Source: Xiphydria camelus
Taxonomy: Eukaryota; Arthropoda; Insecta; Hymenoptera; Xiphydriidae
Assembly (NCBI GenBank): GCA_963678675.1
Contig: OY783200.1
Coordinates: 4,848,501-4,912,500, forward strand
Length of the DNA: 64,000 bases
Direction: 5' to 3'
A program made the translations under genes and the position numbers. Below, in pieces: positions 25,501 through 35,641 of the stretch. The stretch's first letter is position 1. Each line of letters opens with the position of its first letter. Below the pieces are notes generated by a model. It was not told where the DNA came from and did no database searches. It saw only the letters and a list, made by a program, of their open reading frames with translations.

Positions 25501-26980
25501 TTGCACTCCGTGTGCTCGGCCAAAGTTAACAAAAATAGTTTCATTTATCGGGTGTCGCTTTTCAATTACATAACATTGAAATCCGAGAAAAGACTCTGAA
25601 CGCTGAAACTTTGACCTTCAAAATGCGTCGTCGGCGATCGAGATTGTCTCAATTTTTACAAAGATACAGCCAGCTTAAAACGGTCTTCTTTCTCGCAGAA
25701 TACAAGCGATCTCCAAATTCGTTCGCGGAGTGTATTATAATTTCCAGTAAAGATCTAAAATTCCCCGACATTCCTAGTTTTCCAGGTCTGCAGCCACCCT
25801 GCAAAAGGACGCAAGGCCCGCGCTCACTGGAATCGATCGTCTGCGCGAAGAGCTCGAGACCCTCGAGCGGCTGTGCGTTCTCCGCGTTGCTCGCGTCCTG
25901 CTGCAGGCACTCCTGAGCGAGCTGCATGCTCGAGGTCATGGAACTCCACATCGATTCGAACATCGACGTCCCGGTGTCGGCCCTCTGCTGCGGCTGGACC
26001 GTCAGCCGCAGGCCGGTGACCTCCACGTAGCTCGCCTCGCTGAGCAGCGCGGACCACGGTATGCTGACCGACATCTCCGCGACGAATCCGTCGACGAATT
26101 CCAGCGGCAGGTGTTGCTGCTCGCCCATCTCGTTGAGCGCCTGAAACAAAGGAATTTTCACGCTCGAGCGCGCGATTTCTTTCGCGGGCTGCTCGCCGCG
26201 GCGCATCAGCCGATCGACGCGTCGTTTCTCGCCGGAGGAAGGGTCGTGAGGGGAACGTGATTAATTATTTATCGAGGTATATTTATTCGGGCGCTGACGC
26301 GCCTCCGCTGCGCAATTTCCCGCGACCGAGCGGGGAAATGCGCCGCGTCATTTTCTCGCGCGCTAACGACGCGCTCCGAAAGCCCGGAGGCGGAATCGGC
26401 TGACGACCGAGCGTCGATTCCGGCTCGGGCGACGAGTTTTGAAAAAGAGAGAAAACGCGAGCACAGCCGGCAATCCCCCCTTCCGCGTTTGAAAGCGCGC
26501 CGATTTTCGCGGGGCGGCTGCGTTCACGGAATCCATGCGATGCCAACTTCCGGCTGTCGAACCCCCTGAAATCGCGCAGCAACCTCTGCCGCGGAATCGC
26601 TCGCGATTCGCGCCGCGACGCAAATTATGAATGGCTCGCGTGTGCACGTGTTTCGCGCAGAAATGGCGACTAAAAAAAGACGGAGCAACGTCGTCGCGCG
26701 GGGACGTCTCCACGTGTCCTGCTAGCACCCCCCCCCCCCTTATCGCTATTCGCAGCTCTTCATCGTCGCGCCGCGATAACGGCGATTTCGTCATTTCACG
26801 ACTCACCTGAACGTCGAGGCTGACGTCGGTAACCCTGCCGGTCCCATTGTACAGGTCCACGGTCAGCTGATCGAGGGTTAGTTTTTCCTCGAGGAACTGG
26901 CCGAGATAACGCTGCAGGAGGTACCTGCAGGCGCGCTTCTTGATCCCCTCCGACCAGGGGAGGCATCCGAGCCAGGACAT
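10536..26980 (-). CDS. Atg2: Autophagy-related protein 2 (lipid-transfer protein), complete, 17 exons
   Basis: Exons: 26980-26807, 26140-25828, 23815-23502, 23421-23242, 23150-22450, 22383-22087, 22014-21897, 21826-21726, 20048-19275, 19195-18667, 17853-17666, 17595-17096, 16140-15669, 14176-13370, 13302-13028, 12961-12660, 10775-10536. All junctions are GT-AG and phase-consistent, giving 2094 residues, like animal ATG2B. Visible: chorein N-terminus (MSWLGCLPWSEGIKKRACRY, RYLGQFLEEKLTLDQLTVDL), the LIR DEDFCIL (~1454-1457) with the following WIPI-binding-type block (DNHFSVPLGKTDLL), and the C-terminal ATG2 region (LMGLAQLNCSELRLKRL, IEQYQKDGRIVRGLQRG, VPDARREAVQKW). ATG2 is a rod-like bridge that moves phospholipid from ER to the growing phagophore together with ATG9 and WIPI. 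Oddities: a Gln-rich tract in exon 14 (~residues 1720-1737), and a non-consensus acceptor AAAG before exon 7 that is chosen to keep frame. Exon 9 donor AA|GTGCGA is also inferred from phase. Confidence 0.95.
11699..12090. repeat. Foldback MITE nested in copy 1
   Basis: Nearly the whole unit is an inverted repeat. GGGTGTTCTCAAACCTCTGA is mirrored by AGAGGTTTGAGAACACCCCG, and the arms continue through CGGCATTGATGACGTCAT and its mirror ATGATGTCATCAATGCCG. The homologous element at 14215-15625 lacks it, so it inserted after that family spread. Confidence 0.8.
12212..12430 (-). other. Conserved short frame inside transposon copy 1 (possible captured exon)
   Basis: The minus-strand frame contains VEKMKNKLKDAQRSY and DALEAMQREINNVINYREEK, a charged, helix-prone peptide of ~65-75 residues. 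The same frame is present in the second copy of the element (15255-15512) with amino-acid substitutions but no stops. A CAG acceptor-like site lies just upstream. It does not match any family I recognise and is not part of Atg2. It could be an exon captured by the element or a leftover of the element's own gene. Confidence 0.35.
14359..14603. repeat. Nested inverted-repeat element with 5-bp target duplication
   Basis: AGGAGGGTTCATGCAAAAGC is mirrored by TTTTGCACGAACCCTCCT. The target duplication AACTG (14354-14358 and 14604-14608) is confirmed by the uninterrupted AACTGTCCTAATAGCC in the homologous copy near 11089. Size is 245 bp. Confidence 0.8.
15255..15512 (-). other. Conserved short frame inside transposon copy 2 (possible captured exon)
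   Basis: This is an 85-codon minus-strand frame (HSSLDKENRTVEKMKNKLKD, then EINKVIKYREEKK), highly charged and helix-prone. It aligns residue by residue with the frame in copy 1. Persistence of the frame in two diverged copies suggests it was coding when the element spread. The function is unknown. Confidence 0.35.
16173..17085. mobile_element. CAGGCTTCACAG-family element in Atg2 intron 12
   Basis: It starts CAGGCTTCGCAGCCTTTATT and contains the shared interior seen in other copies (e.g. AGAACAAGGAAAAGCAGGGC near 16460). It runs to within ~10 bp of the exon 12 splice donor (17094-17095), where the expected GACACACTGTGAAGCCTG end is missing. A fragment of the same 3' end lies at ~18365-18480. 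Confidence 0.55.
18365..18480. repeat. 3' fragment of the CAGGCTTCACAG family
   Basis: It ends GGGACACACTGTGAAGCCTG, matching the 3' ends at 32040 and elsewhere. Only about 115 bp resembling the family remains, in Atg2 intron 10. Confidence 0.55.
20880..21584. mobile_element. Foldback element with GGTCGCTGA modules (Atg2 intron 8)
   Basis: Long inverted ends: ACAGCTCCACAAAAAAAATC... and ...GATTTTTTTTGTGGAGAGCT. The arms continue through CTGACCAGACCAGTATATC and GGGGTCGCTGAATCCGAAT. The centre holds CCATATTGGATCCGCCATCT modules also found at 44340-44680 and 61080-61500. There is no intact frame. Confidence 0.75.
24477..25703. mobile_element. 1.2 kb element with ~300 bp terminal inverted repeats (Atg2 intron 2)
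   Basis: The left arm includes AAGAAGGCCGTTTTAAACTG and AATTGAAAAGCGACACC. The right arm carries their reverse complements (CAGCTTAAAACGGTCTTCTT, GGTGTCGCTTTTCAATT). The arms show ~80% identity by eye and reach to AATCATTCTATGATTTTTT / AAAAAATCGTAGAATGAT. There is no coding frame. This is an old foldback or TIR transposon. Confidence 0.7.
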
Positions 26981-27901
26981 GTCGAATTCGGCGAACACGC
27001 CAGTCGCATGGGAATGTTTCGGGCGTCGAATTGGCGAGCCCTCAGTTATAGGTTAGAGCTAGCCGTCGCGGAGGCACGACTCGCTCCCTCTGTCGCTCGT
27101 GTGTCGCCTCGGCGCGTTGGCGGTGCTCCACATAATACGAGCTTCTTCCTCGCTTTCGCTTCGTGGGCGGCGCGCGCTGCGTTGCTCACTCGCGGTACTC
27201 GACGCACGCACTACACGGACACAACACGACTCGCGGACAAAGCACTGATGCTCCTGCTGCTGCTGTTGCTTTTGCATTGATCGCGATCAGCTGATCGCGC
27301 GAAGTGGCGAGGCGCACTTTCCCCACCATTCGTGTCACGAGACTGGTGGCTGCGCTCACGGCATTGATAACGATAGCGAGAAATTCCTCGAGGAACGCGC
27401 GACATCTCGAAGAGTCTTATTATTGCGGTTTCGCGTAAGGTGCCACGCCCACTTTTCTGTTTCTCGAGTCGGGAGCATTTTTCCGTCGATGGAATCGATC
27501 AAATTCAATCTTTGTGGTATAAAAAGTCGAGTATTCGTAAATTCGGCGTGCTTGCATGCTGCGCGCGCGGGAGGAAGACTTGAATGCCCGCCTCGACGTT
27601 AGCAGCGCTGTGAGCTGCTCCGCCGCAGGATCAGCTGATAGAGGTCGAGAGTATACTACTATTTAGACAGTGTCGTAGTAGTGGTCGTAGTGCAGTTGTC
27701 CTAAAGACGTCACATCATTGTTTCGCCGAAGGATTTAAGTGCGCATCGCAATTGGACGAGTGCGGTTTTCGTCGCTATCGCACGTGGAATATCAATCGCG
27801 GAGAATCGAGTGCTTGACGTGATTTCTAATCGTTATCGGCGTGCCGTGCGTCATCAAGCTTCGCGCGATTTAACCTCAAAAGGGGGCGTTTCACGGCGAA
27901 G
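26981..27901. promoter_or_regulatory. Bidirectional promoter region Atg2 / TMEM179
   Basis: About 0.92 kb separates the start codons of two divergently transcribed genes. The stretch is moderately CpG-rich with no repeats visible and must hold both promoters and 5' UTRs. No TATA box is obvious at a sensible place. Confidence 0.55.
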
Positions 27902-29558
27902 ATGGCATTGACCAATATTTTATTGTTGAGCCAAATCGCGGGCTACGTCGTTGCTCTTATTCTCTCACTGTGCATCATCGTGCCGATGAGCCTGCATCAG
28001 GATGAGTTCAGGCGAGTTTTCACACCTACTCTTTTATGATGTCATTTTTACGCTTCTTCGTTTGACAGTTTATCGTTTGTCGTCGTAAATTTATCCATGT
28101 AAGCGATGTGCAAGCGAGTCAACGAATAGTTTTAGCATAGAATTCAAAGGAGTCGGTCCTTTGATTTCAATGATTTTAGTGGCGTAGTAGCAAAAAAATT
28201 ATAGTCGATTGATTAAGACGAAATATATTTTAGTGTCGAATCAAAGTGCTTCGTTGCTCTTGTTTCGCGCATGATCGTATCGACGAGCTTAGATTTCTTT
28301 GTACAAGAATCATGATCGATCTATCAAAGCAACGAATATTTTAGCATCAAATCAAAGTGTTTCATTGCGTTCGTTTCACGCGCGATTGCATTGATGAGTT
28401 TAAATTCCTTTGCACAAAAATCATAATTATTGATCAATCAAGGCGATGAATATTTTAGTATGAAATCAAAGTGGCTTCTTGGCTTTTGTTTTGCGCGCGA
28501 TTGCATCGATGAGTTTTAATTTCCTCGCACAAAAATCAGTCGAATGATCGAGGTGATGAATATTTTAGGGTTGAATATAAATTCTTAATCGTTCTTATTT
28601 CATGCATTATTGTCTCAATAAGTTTAGAATTCTTTGCGCAAGAATCATAATCGATCGATTGAAGAAACAGATATTTTAGTATCGGATAAAAGTTCTGTCG
28701 CTCTCGTTTCGCGCGCGATTGCATCAACAGGTTTAAATCCTCTCTTGTAAAAATCACAATCGATCGATTGAGATGATGAATATTATAGTATCGAATCAAG
28801 GTACTTCATCGCCCTCGTTTCACGCACGATCGATCGACGAGTTTAATTTCTCTAGTGGAAATATCATATTCGATCGTTCGAGGCTACAGCCTAAATTAGA
28901 GTGAATCGGGAGGCCGATACGATCCAATTCGCGAGCAACAAACGCACCTCCGCTCGCGTCGCGCACGTGCGACGTTCTTCAGGTGGGCGTTTCCGTTCGC
29001 AGAGGCCACTGCATGCTCTTCTCGACGGGTGTGTGGCAGGAGACCGACGGCCAGTTCGTCGTGAACTGGGCGTCGCAGGCCTACTGCAACTACACGATCT
29101 TCGTCGGCCTCATCCTCTTCCTCACGGCCGGCGTCCAAATCTATCGCCTGTCGATGCTGATGTACCGCGACGACGACAGCTCCTTCCTCTCGGCGTTCGT
29201 CGACGTGGTCAGCTCCGTCCTCCTCGCGCTGGTCACCCTCGTCGCCGCGATCCTCATCACGCTGGGCTTCATGACCTGGTGCCGATGCATGACCAAGCGT
29301 TTCCCCTCGTGCGAGCTCGCCGCCGGCAACGACATCGACAAGGCGGACGGCATCGACACGTCCGGCTTCCACATCGAGCTCGGCGCCGCGCAATTCGGCG
29401 CCTGGAGCAGCCTGTCCGTCTGGGTCGGCCTCTCCGTCTTCGCGGTGCTCAAGCTGCTGCGCTACCATCAGCTGGAGAACATGAAGGTCTCGATGTACCG
29501 GGAGAGACAGCGGCTCATCGAGGCCGGCGCGAGCACTCAGCCTCAGGGTCCCAGTTAG
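27902..29558 (+). CDS. TMEM179: Transmembrane protein 179 homolog
   Basis: Two exons: 27902-28011 (36 codons plus two bases) and 29003-29558, giving 221 residues. The N-terminus MALTNILLLSQIAGYVV and the block EFRRGHCMLFSTGVW match the TMEM179 family. Four hydrophobic segments are visible (~8-29, ~68-88, ~105-128, ~178-200), with conserved CRCMTKRFPSCEL and FHIELGAAQFGAWSSL between. Known homologs are poorly characterised neuronal/secretory membrane proteins. The splice choice matters: keeping the family-conserved FRGxC junction needs donor AG|GCGAGT, a GC-AG intron. An alternative GT donor four bases downstream (GA|GTTTTC) paired with the acceptor at 28981-28982 keeps frame but inserts six extra residues. 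The intron is filled by a ~110 bp tandem repeat. Confidence 0.85.
28130..28880. repeat. ~110 bp minisatellite in TMEM179 intron
   Basis: About six to seven diverged tandem units. The anchor GAATATTTTAG recurs at roughly 28226, 28337, 28451, 28561, 28671 and 28781, so the period is 110-113 bp. Each unit also holds GTTTCGCGCGCGATTGCAT and CAAAAATCATAATCGAT-like strings. Confidence 0.8.
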
Positions 29559-30138
29559 GACGGCGGCGCGTGAATCCGTGTCGATCGGCTGCAGCATCCT
29601 CAAATGGACGATGCGCCGACGAATGATTATCTTACGTTCGATGGACCGTCCCGGTGGCATAAAAGAGCGAGCGCTAGTCTCGTTTGATACGAGTAATCTT
29701 AACTAACGTATATCGACGGAGAGATACTCGTCGAAGACTTTTAGAAAGACTGTTGGGCTACCAAATATTGATAAGCAAGTCCATGATGCTTGGACGACTC
29801 GACTGGAATTCCCTGTTAAAAATTGCTGATGGAAAACGATAGAATACAGCAAAAATCATTCAAAGATATCATAGAGCGTGAAATCAATCGTTTCTTATGA
29901 TTTTCATATTAAATATCATAGAAACTTATACAGATCTTATGTCGATTTTACTGTTTTTTTATGATATTCAATGTGAAAATTATAAGAAACGATAGCACTT
30001 CTCACTGTACGGTATTTTTTAAATCTTTTCTACAATTTTCTATCATTTTCTATTGGATTTTTTTAGCAGGATTATATTTGTAGTTAATAAATGTGTACTT
30101 GATTATGGCGAAAGAAATATTTCGTTGGGCCACGAGTA
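29559..30138. other. TMEM179 3' flank
   Basis: This is presumed 3' UTR and AT-rich intergenic DNA. It has a loose inverted repeat around TTATGATTTTCATATT / ATGATATTCAATGTGAAAA (29896-29978). No gene is seen. Confidence 0.4.
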
Positions 30139-31055
30139 CAGTTGAACCTCGATTATTCGAACGCTTCTCGAAAGTTGAACGTTCGATTATCCGGACTAAA
30201 TTAAAAACGTCTTTTTAATTGTGTCACTCAGGAAAAAAATGTTTATATATGACCATATATAATTAGATATTATCAGATCTGAAATTTGTTTCTATTTGAT
30301 CATACATGAATATATAATTATATGTAATCATTTACGATCAGATAAGATTAGATATAATCAAATCCTAAATTTTCAATTTTGTTCAGATCTAAATATATAT
30401 AATCATATCTGATCAGATATGATTATACATGATTATACAGGGTGTTCATGCCTAGGCTCCGAGAATGGGTGGAGCCTTTTTCGAGTTTGCCGCATACGCG
30501 AACCGATAGTGATCTATGCAACTTGGTTTTTAATAATTAACAGATGGCTGCGGTGACAATCGGGAAGACTAACCGAGCCGCTAATTGATTTGTGTATGCG
30601 GCAAATTTGAAGTAGATTCCACACAATCTCGGAGCCTGGGTGTGAACACCCTGTACCCCTATATAATTCTTCACATATACTCGGATAGAGACAAATTTCG
30701 GATCTGATTATATCCAATTATATATAATCATATAAAAACTTTTTTTCTCAGGCACTTTTGAAATACAAGTAAGTATGGCATCTCCCTTTTTAAACATCTA
30801 GTATGGCTGATTCTCCAGAAATGCCAGCCAAAGATGCACGATTACTTCAAACTTGTGTGATAGATCAGAAACTTATAATTTTATTGTTTATTAATTATAT
30901 TCTAATATCTAGTGATTTTATGTTTGTTAAGTGAATAAAAGTTTTTTAATATAAAATTCATGCTCTCAGTTGTTTAGTCCCAGACTGCAAAAGATTTGCT
31001 CGATTATTTGAACGTGGTCCGGTCCCAATTAGTTCGGATAATCGAGGTTCGATTG
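30139..31055. mobile_element. pogo/Tigger-like non-autonomous element
   Basis: The terminal inverted repeats CAGTTGAACCTCGATTATTC and AATCGAGGTTCGATTG are flanked by TA on both sides. These are the ends and target typical of the pogo/Tigger branch of Tc1/mariner. The interior is AT-rich with repeats of TATATAATCATATCTGATC and no transposase frame. A second palindromic element (30438-30654) is nested inside. Confidence 0.7.
30438..30654. repeat. Nested palindromic MITE (ACAGGGTGTTCA ends)
   Basis: ACAGGGTGTTCATGCCTAGG is mirrored by CTGGGTGTGAACACCCTGT, with an inner mirror of TTGCCGCATACGCGAA / TGTGTATGCGGCAAATT. It is flanked by TA and inserted in the pogo-like element. Confidence 0.75.
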
Positions 31056-31549
31056 TAAATATAATATGTTAATTATTAGAATGTCTCCTTAATTCACACG
31101 GAAATAGACTAATAGTTAACGAATATTTGTTTGACCAAAAGTAATATCTCTTTTGCTATAATAAAGCATACGTATATTAACTGTAAATAAACTGTTTTGT
31201 CAGTGCAGTTTCCTCCGCGACACGATCGTCGGGTGCGGATCTACTGTAAATAATCGGCACGAATTTTACTCCGTAATCGGTTGCGTGGGAAAGTCGTAAG
31301 GGAAGAATTAGGGACATATCTCGAATCCGCGGAATGTTGGGGGACGTAAAGAAGAGTAGAATTCATCATCGCGCAAGGATTTCATTCATTCATCATTTCA
31401 ATCTGTAATTTAGTTCCGATTTGTTTTCTTCCTCCATTCGAGCTACGCGCGCGTTACGATAATTTGCCTTTTCGCGGGGTGGAAGTAGCGAAATTCAGGG
31501 CTCCTACTTGGTTATTTTTTGAAATCAGTTCAGTAGAAAGTCATTTTTA

Positions 31550-32040
31550 CAGGTTTCACAGTCCCCATTTATTTAATTTTAGGGGAAATAGGAGAAATTT
31601 TGGCAAAGAAAAAGAAACAATTTTTATTAAAAAAGGACAGTGGTCTTAAAAAGTAACAATTTTTAAGATATATAACGAAACACTAATATTTATTAAATGA
31701 ATGAAGGATGTTTTTGTGTAACTTACAAATTTATATTCCGTGTTATGTAACTTAAATCTGATTTAAGGAAAAGAGACCATTTGCCGAATCGAGTTTCTGA
31801 TAACAAATATTATTATATTTTAAACGAAATATTGATGCAGATAGATAAAGCAGGAGTTAATTATTTTAGCAAAAAAAATGAACTTTCTTGATCCGTTTCA
31901 CGCAATTTTAAACGATGAAAAGACAAATTCAACTAAGAAGCTGAATAACAAGTGGTTTTAGAGGGAAGATATCCAAACTATAGGGGAAAAAGGGGAGAGT
32001 AAAAACGAATAGGGAAATAAGGGACACACTGTTGAGCCTG
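31550..32040. mobile_element. CAGGCTTCACAG-family element (491 bp)
   Basis: It starts CAGGTTTCACAGTCCCCATT and ends GGGACACACTGTTGAGCCTG. The target duplication is TTTTTA on both sides. This is the shortest complete copy in the window and shows the core of the family. Confidence 0.75.
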
Positions 32041-32876
32041 TTTTTACTTTTAATATTAAAAGTCATTATTTTTAAGATTTCGATACAACAATTCATACGA
32101 GTTCTCAGTGTTCCAGATTCTGTAAATCGTTATGACGGCGCGTAATAAGCAGTCGGTATCGTTGCGCATGTTTTTTATAGCATGAGAAAAGGTTTGTTAA
32201 GGTATTTCGTTAGAGTAATCTAATTTCTTATTTTCCATACCGCACAATTTCGATGTGCTCTCATGAAAATAAATTATTTCGATAGTAAATCCCAGTTAAT
32301 TTTTTTTCAATATTATTTCCTCAGGATTTTTTCAAATTTATTTCAAGTGGGGAAACATTATTAATTTTTTTTTCAAATAAGGAGTCATAAAAACTCACTG
32401 TCTTTAAATATCTAACCGGATGGGAGCCCTGCAAATTTTCGTTGCACGCGAAGGGATCTTTGCAGGTGTGCCAATGCGTATCATATATTATAAATTACAC
32501 ATGCAACAAGCATTATTTGTAGACTTTTTTAAATCGTACGATTAAACGACGATCGCACGTTGGGAATCGACGCAATTCGATGCACGAGTTGACGTCGCAG
32601 TATTAATATACGTAACTATGTGTAAATACGCATTACTCTCCACGCGTATACGAAATACAATTCGATGTGACGATCAGGAAGTCTTTGGAAGCGGAACTAC
32701 TTTCGACGGACGGTACACGAGAGGCGTTCGAGCCTCTCAAGGCTGAGCGGTTCCTCAAAGGACGCCGGATTGCACAATGAGCTCATCGCCGTAAGACGAG
32801 CGCAAACGAACGAATGATCGGGGAGAGCGTTATTTGCAGAAGCGACGGAAAGAATTTCTCTTCCATTCGGTAACGA
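32041..32876. other. Intergenic, nothing recognised
   Basis: This is AT-rich DNA running into the 3' flank of the DUF4789 gene. I see no gene, RNA or clear repeat in it. Confidence 0.4.
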
Positions 32877-33522
32877 CTAAAGCGCCTTTCTGCACATGCC
32901 GAGGGAGTTTCTGCGGCTGCCGTTGACGCAACCGTCACCGCGGTTCGGCGCGTCGATGATGGCGAACTCCACGGCCTCCGTCTTCACGCACTCCAGCTGG
33001 AAAGTCGTCTCGTTCACGTCGAGGATGCCGTCGGGCGCGCACGGTCCCGTGGCCTTTCTCATCGCGCTGCAGGTGTCGTTGAACGGCACCAGGCCGTCCA
33101 TCGCGCAGGGATTTCTCTCGCACTTGGCCGCCGTCGCGCCTTCCGGCAGGACGAAGTAGCGTCGCGGCGGGCAGGGTCCGCGCTTGTACGCCTCGAAGCA
33201 GGAGTCGTTCTTCGCGTAGTACAGGTACTTGGGACGGCAGTCGCAAGCGCCCGCGGTCTTGTTGCCCTCCTCCTCCGGGTACCAGATCATGTTCTCCGGG
33301 CAACGACCTCGTCGCAGCTCCGGCCGCGCGGGAGCCGGTGTCTGCGGGAGAACGATAACGTGGAGCGAGGATCTCGCGGAAACCGGAGCGTTTCACCCTT
33401 ACCGTGATCGGCTTCTGGTTGGTCGCGGGTTTCGCCTCGTCGTCCTTCGGGTACACGATGTCCTGGCACAGGACGTGGAGCGAGAGCACCGAGACGACAC
33501 AGGCCCAAATGATCAGCCTCAT
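32877..33522 (-). CDS. Secreted Cys-rich DUF4789-domain protein
   Basis: Two exons: 33522-33403 (40 codons) and 33341-32877, GT-AG, phase 0, 194 residues. Residues 1-19 are a clear signal peptide (MRLIIWACVVSVLSLHVLC). A short basic linker is followed by about a dozen cysteines in the mature part, spaced as in the insect DUF4789 family (RCPENMIWYPEEE, CDCRPKYLYYAKNDSCFEAY, GPCPPRRYFVLPEG, CERNPCAMDGLVPF, NGSRRNSLGMCRKAL). The role of this family is not established; members are extracellular and arthropod-restricted as far as I know. I chose the ATG that begins the signal peptide. The reading frame extends upstream without evidence of use. Confidence 0.8.
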
Positions 33523-34164
33523 GTTAATCGGGTATCGTTCAACTTGACCGATCTGCAGTCCTGTCCGCGAAGAACTCGTCGATCGGTGCGGCGAACGCTC
33601 GGCAATAAATCGGCGCGTAACGGAGCCTCCTCGACGCGAGGGAAGGAGTGAGAGGCGAGCGTAATAAAACAAACAGAGATCTCTCGGTACGCGGAGAGGC
33701 GCGTTTTATCCCGAGAAGGGGAACCTCTCGAAATAACGCGTTACCAAGAGCAGATTCGACGTGCCAAGGCCAACCACTGGCCGCCCCGGTAAGTCGAACG
33801 AGAAGGCGGGAAGAAAAAATGCACCATCACACGGAAAGGATCGTCGATGATCGCGAGGCGAAACGCGTAGTGGTGAACCGAGTGAACTCTGATCGATGAT
33901 GTTGACGCGTAATAATAGACGGGAAAACGCGTACGCGTGGCGCGATGAATTTGCTCGCGCTGCGCGTCGCTTCCCGATCGCGATGCAGTTACCCCGCAGC
34001 CGCGCTTTCTTTCTGGACTGCTAATCGCTCCGCGCGCGTCTGCTAATGACTCTGTCGACTGTTGTGGATCTGACGATCCCGTAATGTTAGTTCGGGCGTA
34101 AACGGCGATTTACGTACGCGCGACGGTCGGAGAGTCGGGGCTAAAGAAGAGCTTTTAGAAAGTA
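33523..34164. other. Upstream region of the DUF4789 gene
   Basis: This is CpG-rich promoter-side DNA with no repeat and no convincing frame. Confidence 0.4.
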
Positions 34165-35568
34165 CAGACTGGGCCGAAAATGCTGTACTGAAAGTAGATT
34201 AAAATAAAAATGGGAAAGAGTCGTTGGATACGATTGGCATTTTTCAGGAAATTAGGGGAGGGATGTAAGCTTTTGAGCGAGCATCGATAGCGGCGATAAA
34301 AAATGCGATTCAGCCCCTTCAGGTGGTAAGTCGGATTTCGAGTGGATGCAAATTATTTGTGTCGAAGTTCGGAATTTTTTTGTTTTCGCAACAGGGGTGG
34401 TCATCCCTTCTCAGGAGATTGAGATAGAATTTTTGTAATTATTTTTTTTTCTCGAATTCAGCGTTGTCGATTTACCTTACAGACGAACTTTCGGAGTTTT
34501 CGTTCATTTTTAAGGCAATAGAGGTGGTCGCCCTTGCTCAGAGCATACGATTGCGAATTTGCAATAATTATCAATGATATAAGTGTGACGCGACTCCGGG
34601 ATACGAGTAATGTCGATTAATTAAAAATTTTAACTGATAAGTTTTAAAATATGTACACATTGCCCGTCACTCTTGCAGGCCTCACAGTGTGTCCCTATTT
34701 ACCCCAAAAATGTTCCATTTTAGCACCCTTTGCTAAAAGTACCTTAATATTGTAAAATGTCCCTAAAAGCGTCTTATTTTTAATAATTTGAACATTCTTA
34801 CAGTCATGAAGTTGAATTATGTTTAATTACTGTCATTCGTACTAATGGTAGCAGAGTACGATTTGATATAGTGATAAAATGTAGAACGTATATTTTATAT
34901 TTACACGTATAAAAACTATTTTTTTGGTCAAGTTTTTTTTATCACTACAATGAATCTGCAGTTCCGTTAATTTATGTCCTTCTTAAATGTATGTTATATT
35001 TAAACTAAACTGTGTTTTACTATTTTGTAGAAAGAAAGTGTAGAAAACAAGCTTACAAATAACATCAACTTAATAGAATTTAACTAAAAGTTGATCCTAT
35101 TTTTAGGCCTATTTGTATAACATGTACATGTTTTTATACTTTGGAAGATAATTACACATTTTATTATTTTTCATTTACCCTATTTCGCCCCTATTTTAAA
35201 GTTTAGGGATACCGTGAGGCCTGCTCTCGTTTAAATGAGAAGTCGTAACAAAGTAAAAATACTGGAAAGTCTTTTTGGAAAGTATAAACAATATTAATTT
35301 TTATACATAATATAGTACTAAATAATTAAATGTATTAATATTTAAGCATTAAAAATCATGTATTAGATTAATCATTAGTATAAGTGCTCATTTAATAATG
35401 ATTCATTTAACAAATAATTGTTTATTTGAAGCTCCATCGCTGCTACCAATGTTTGCTCAAAAACTTACATCCCTCCTTTAATTCTCGGAGAAGCGCCAAT
35501 CGTCTCCAATGATTCCTTCCTATTTTTACTTCAATCTACTTTTGCGACAGCATTTCTGGTCCAGTCTG
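34165..35568. mobile_element. 1.4 kb TIR element with TA target duplication
   Basis: Terminal inverted repeats ~150 bp long (CAGACTGGGCCGAAAATGCT / AGCATTTCTGGTCCAGTCTG). The arms extend through GGGAGGGATGTAAGCTTTTG and its mirror. TA lies on both sides, as for Tc1/mariner-type insertion. The interior has no transposase frame and hosts a nested element (34676-35223). The element ends just 73 bp short of the kanadaptin stop codon. Confidence 0.75.
34676..35223. mobile_element. CAGGCTTCACAG-family element nested in TIR element
   Basis: It starts CAGGCCTCACAGTGTGTCCC and ends GGATACCGTGAGGCCTG, with flanks CTCTTG/CTCTCG. The size is 548 bp and it is non-coding. Confidence 0.7.
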
Positions 35569-35641
35569 TATAATTTAGCGATCAATCGATAATAAAAGCC
35601 CGAAATGATTTATTGTACCATCATTTGCTGCCGTTACACTT

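Noticed and set aside
32935..33672. 245-codon minus frame overlapping the DUF4789 gene
   Set aside because: It reads through the intron into an out-of-frame exon 2; the spliced product has the signal peptide and correct cysteine pattern.
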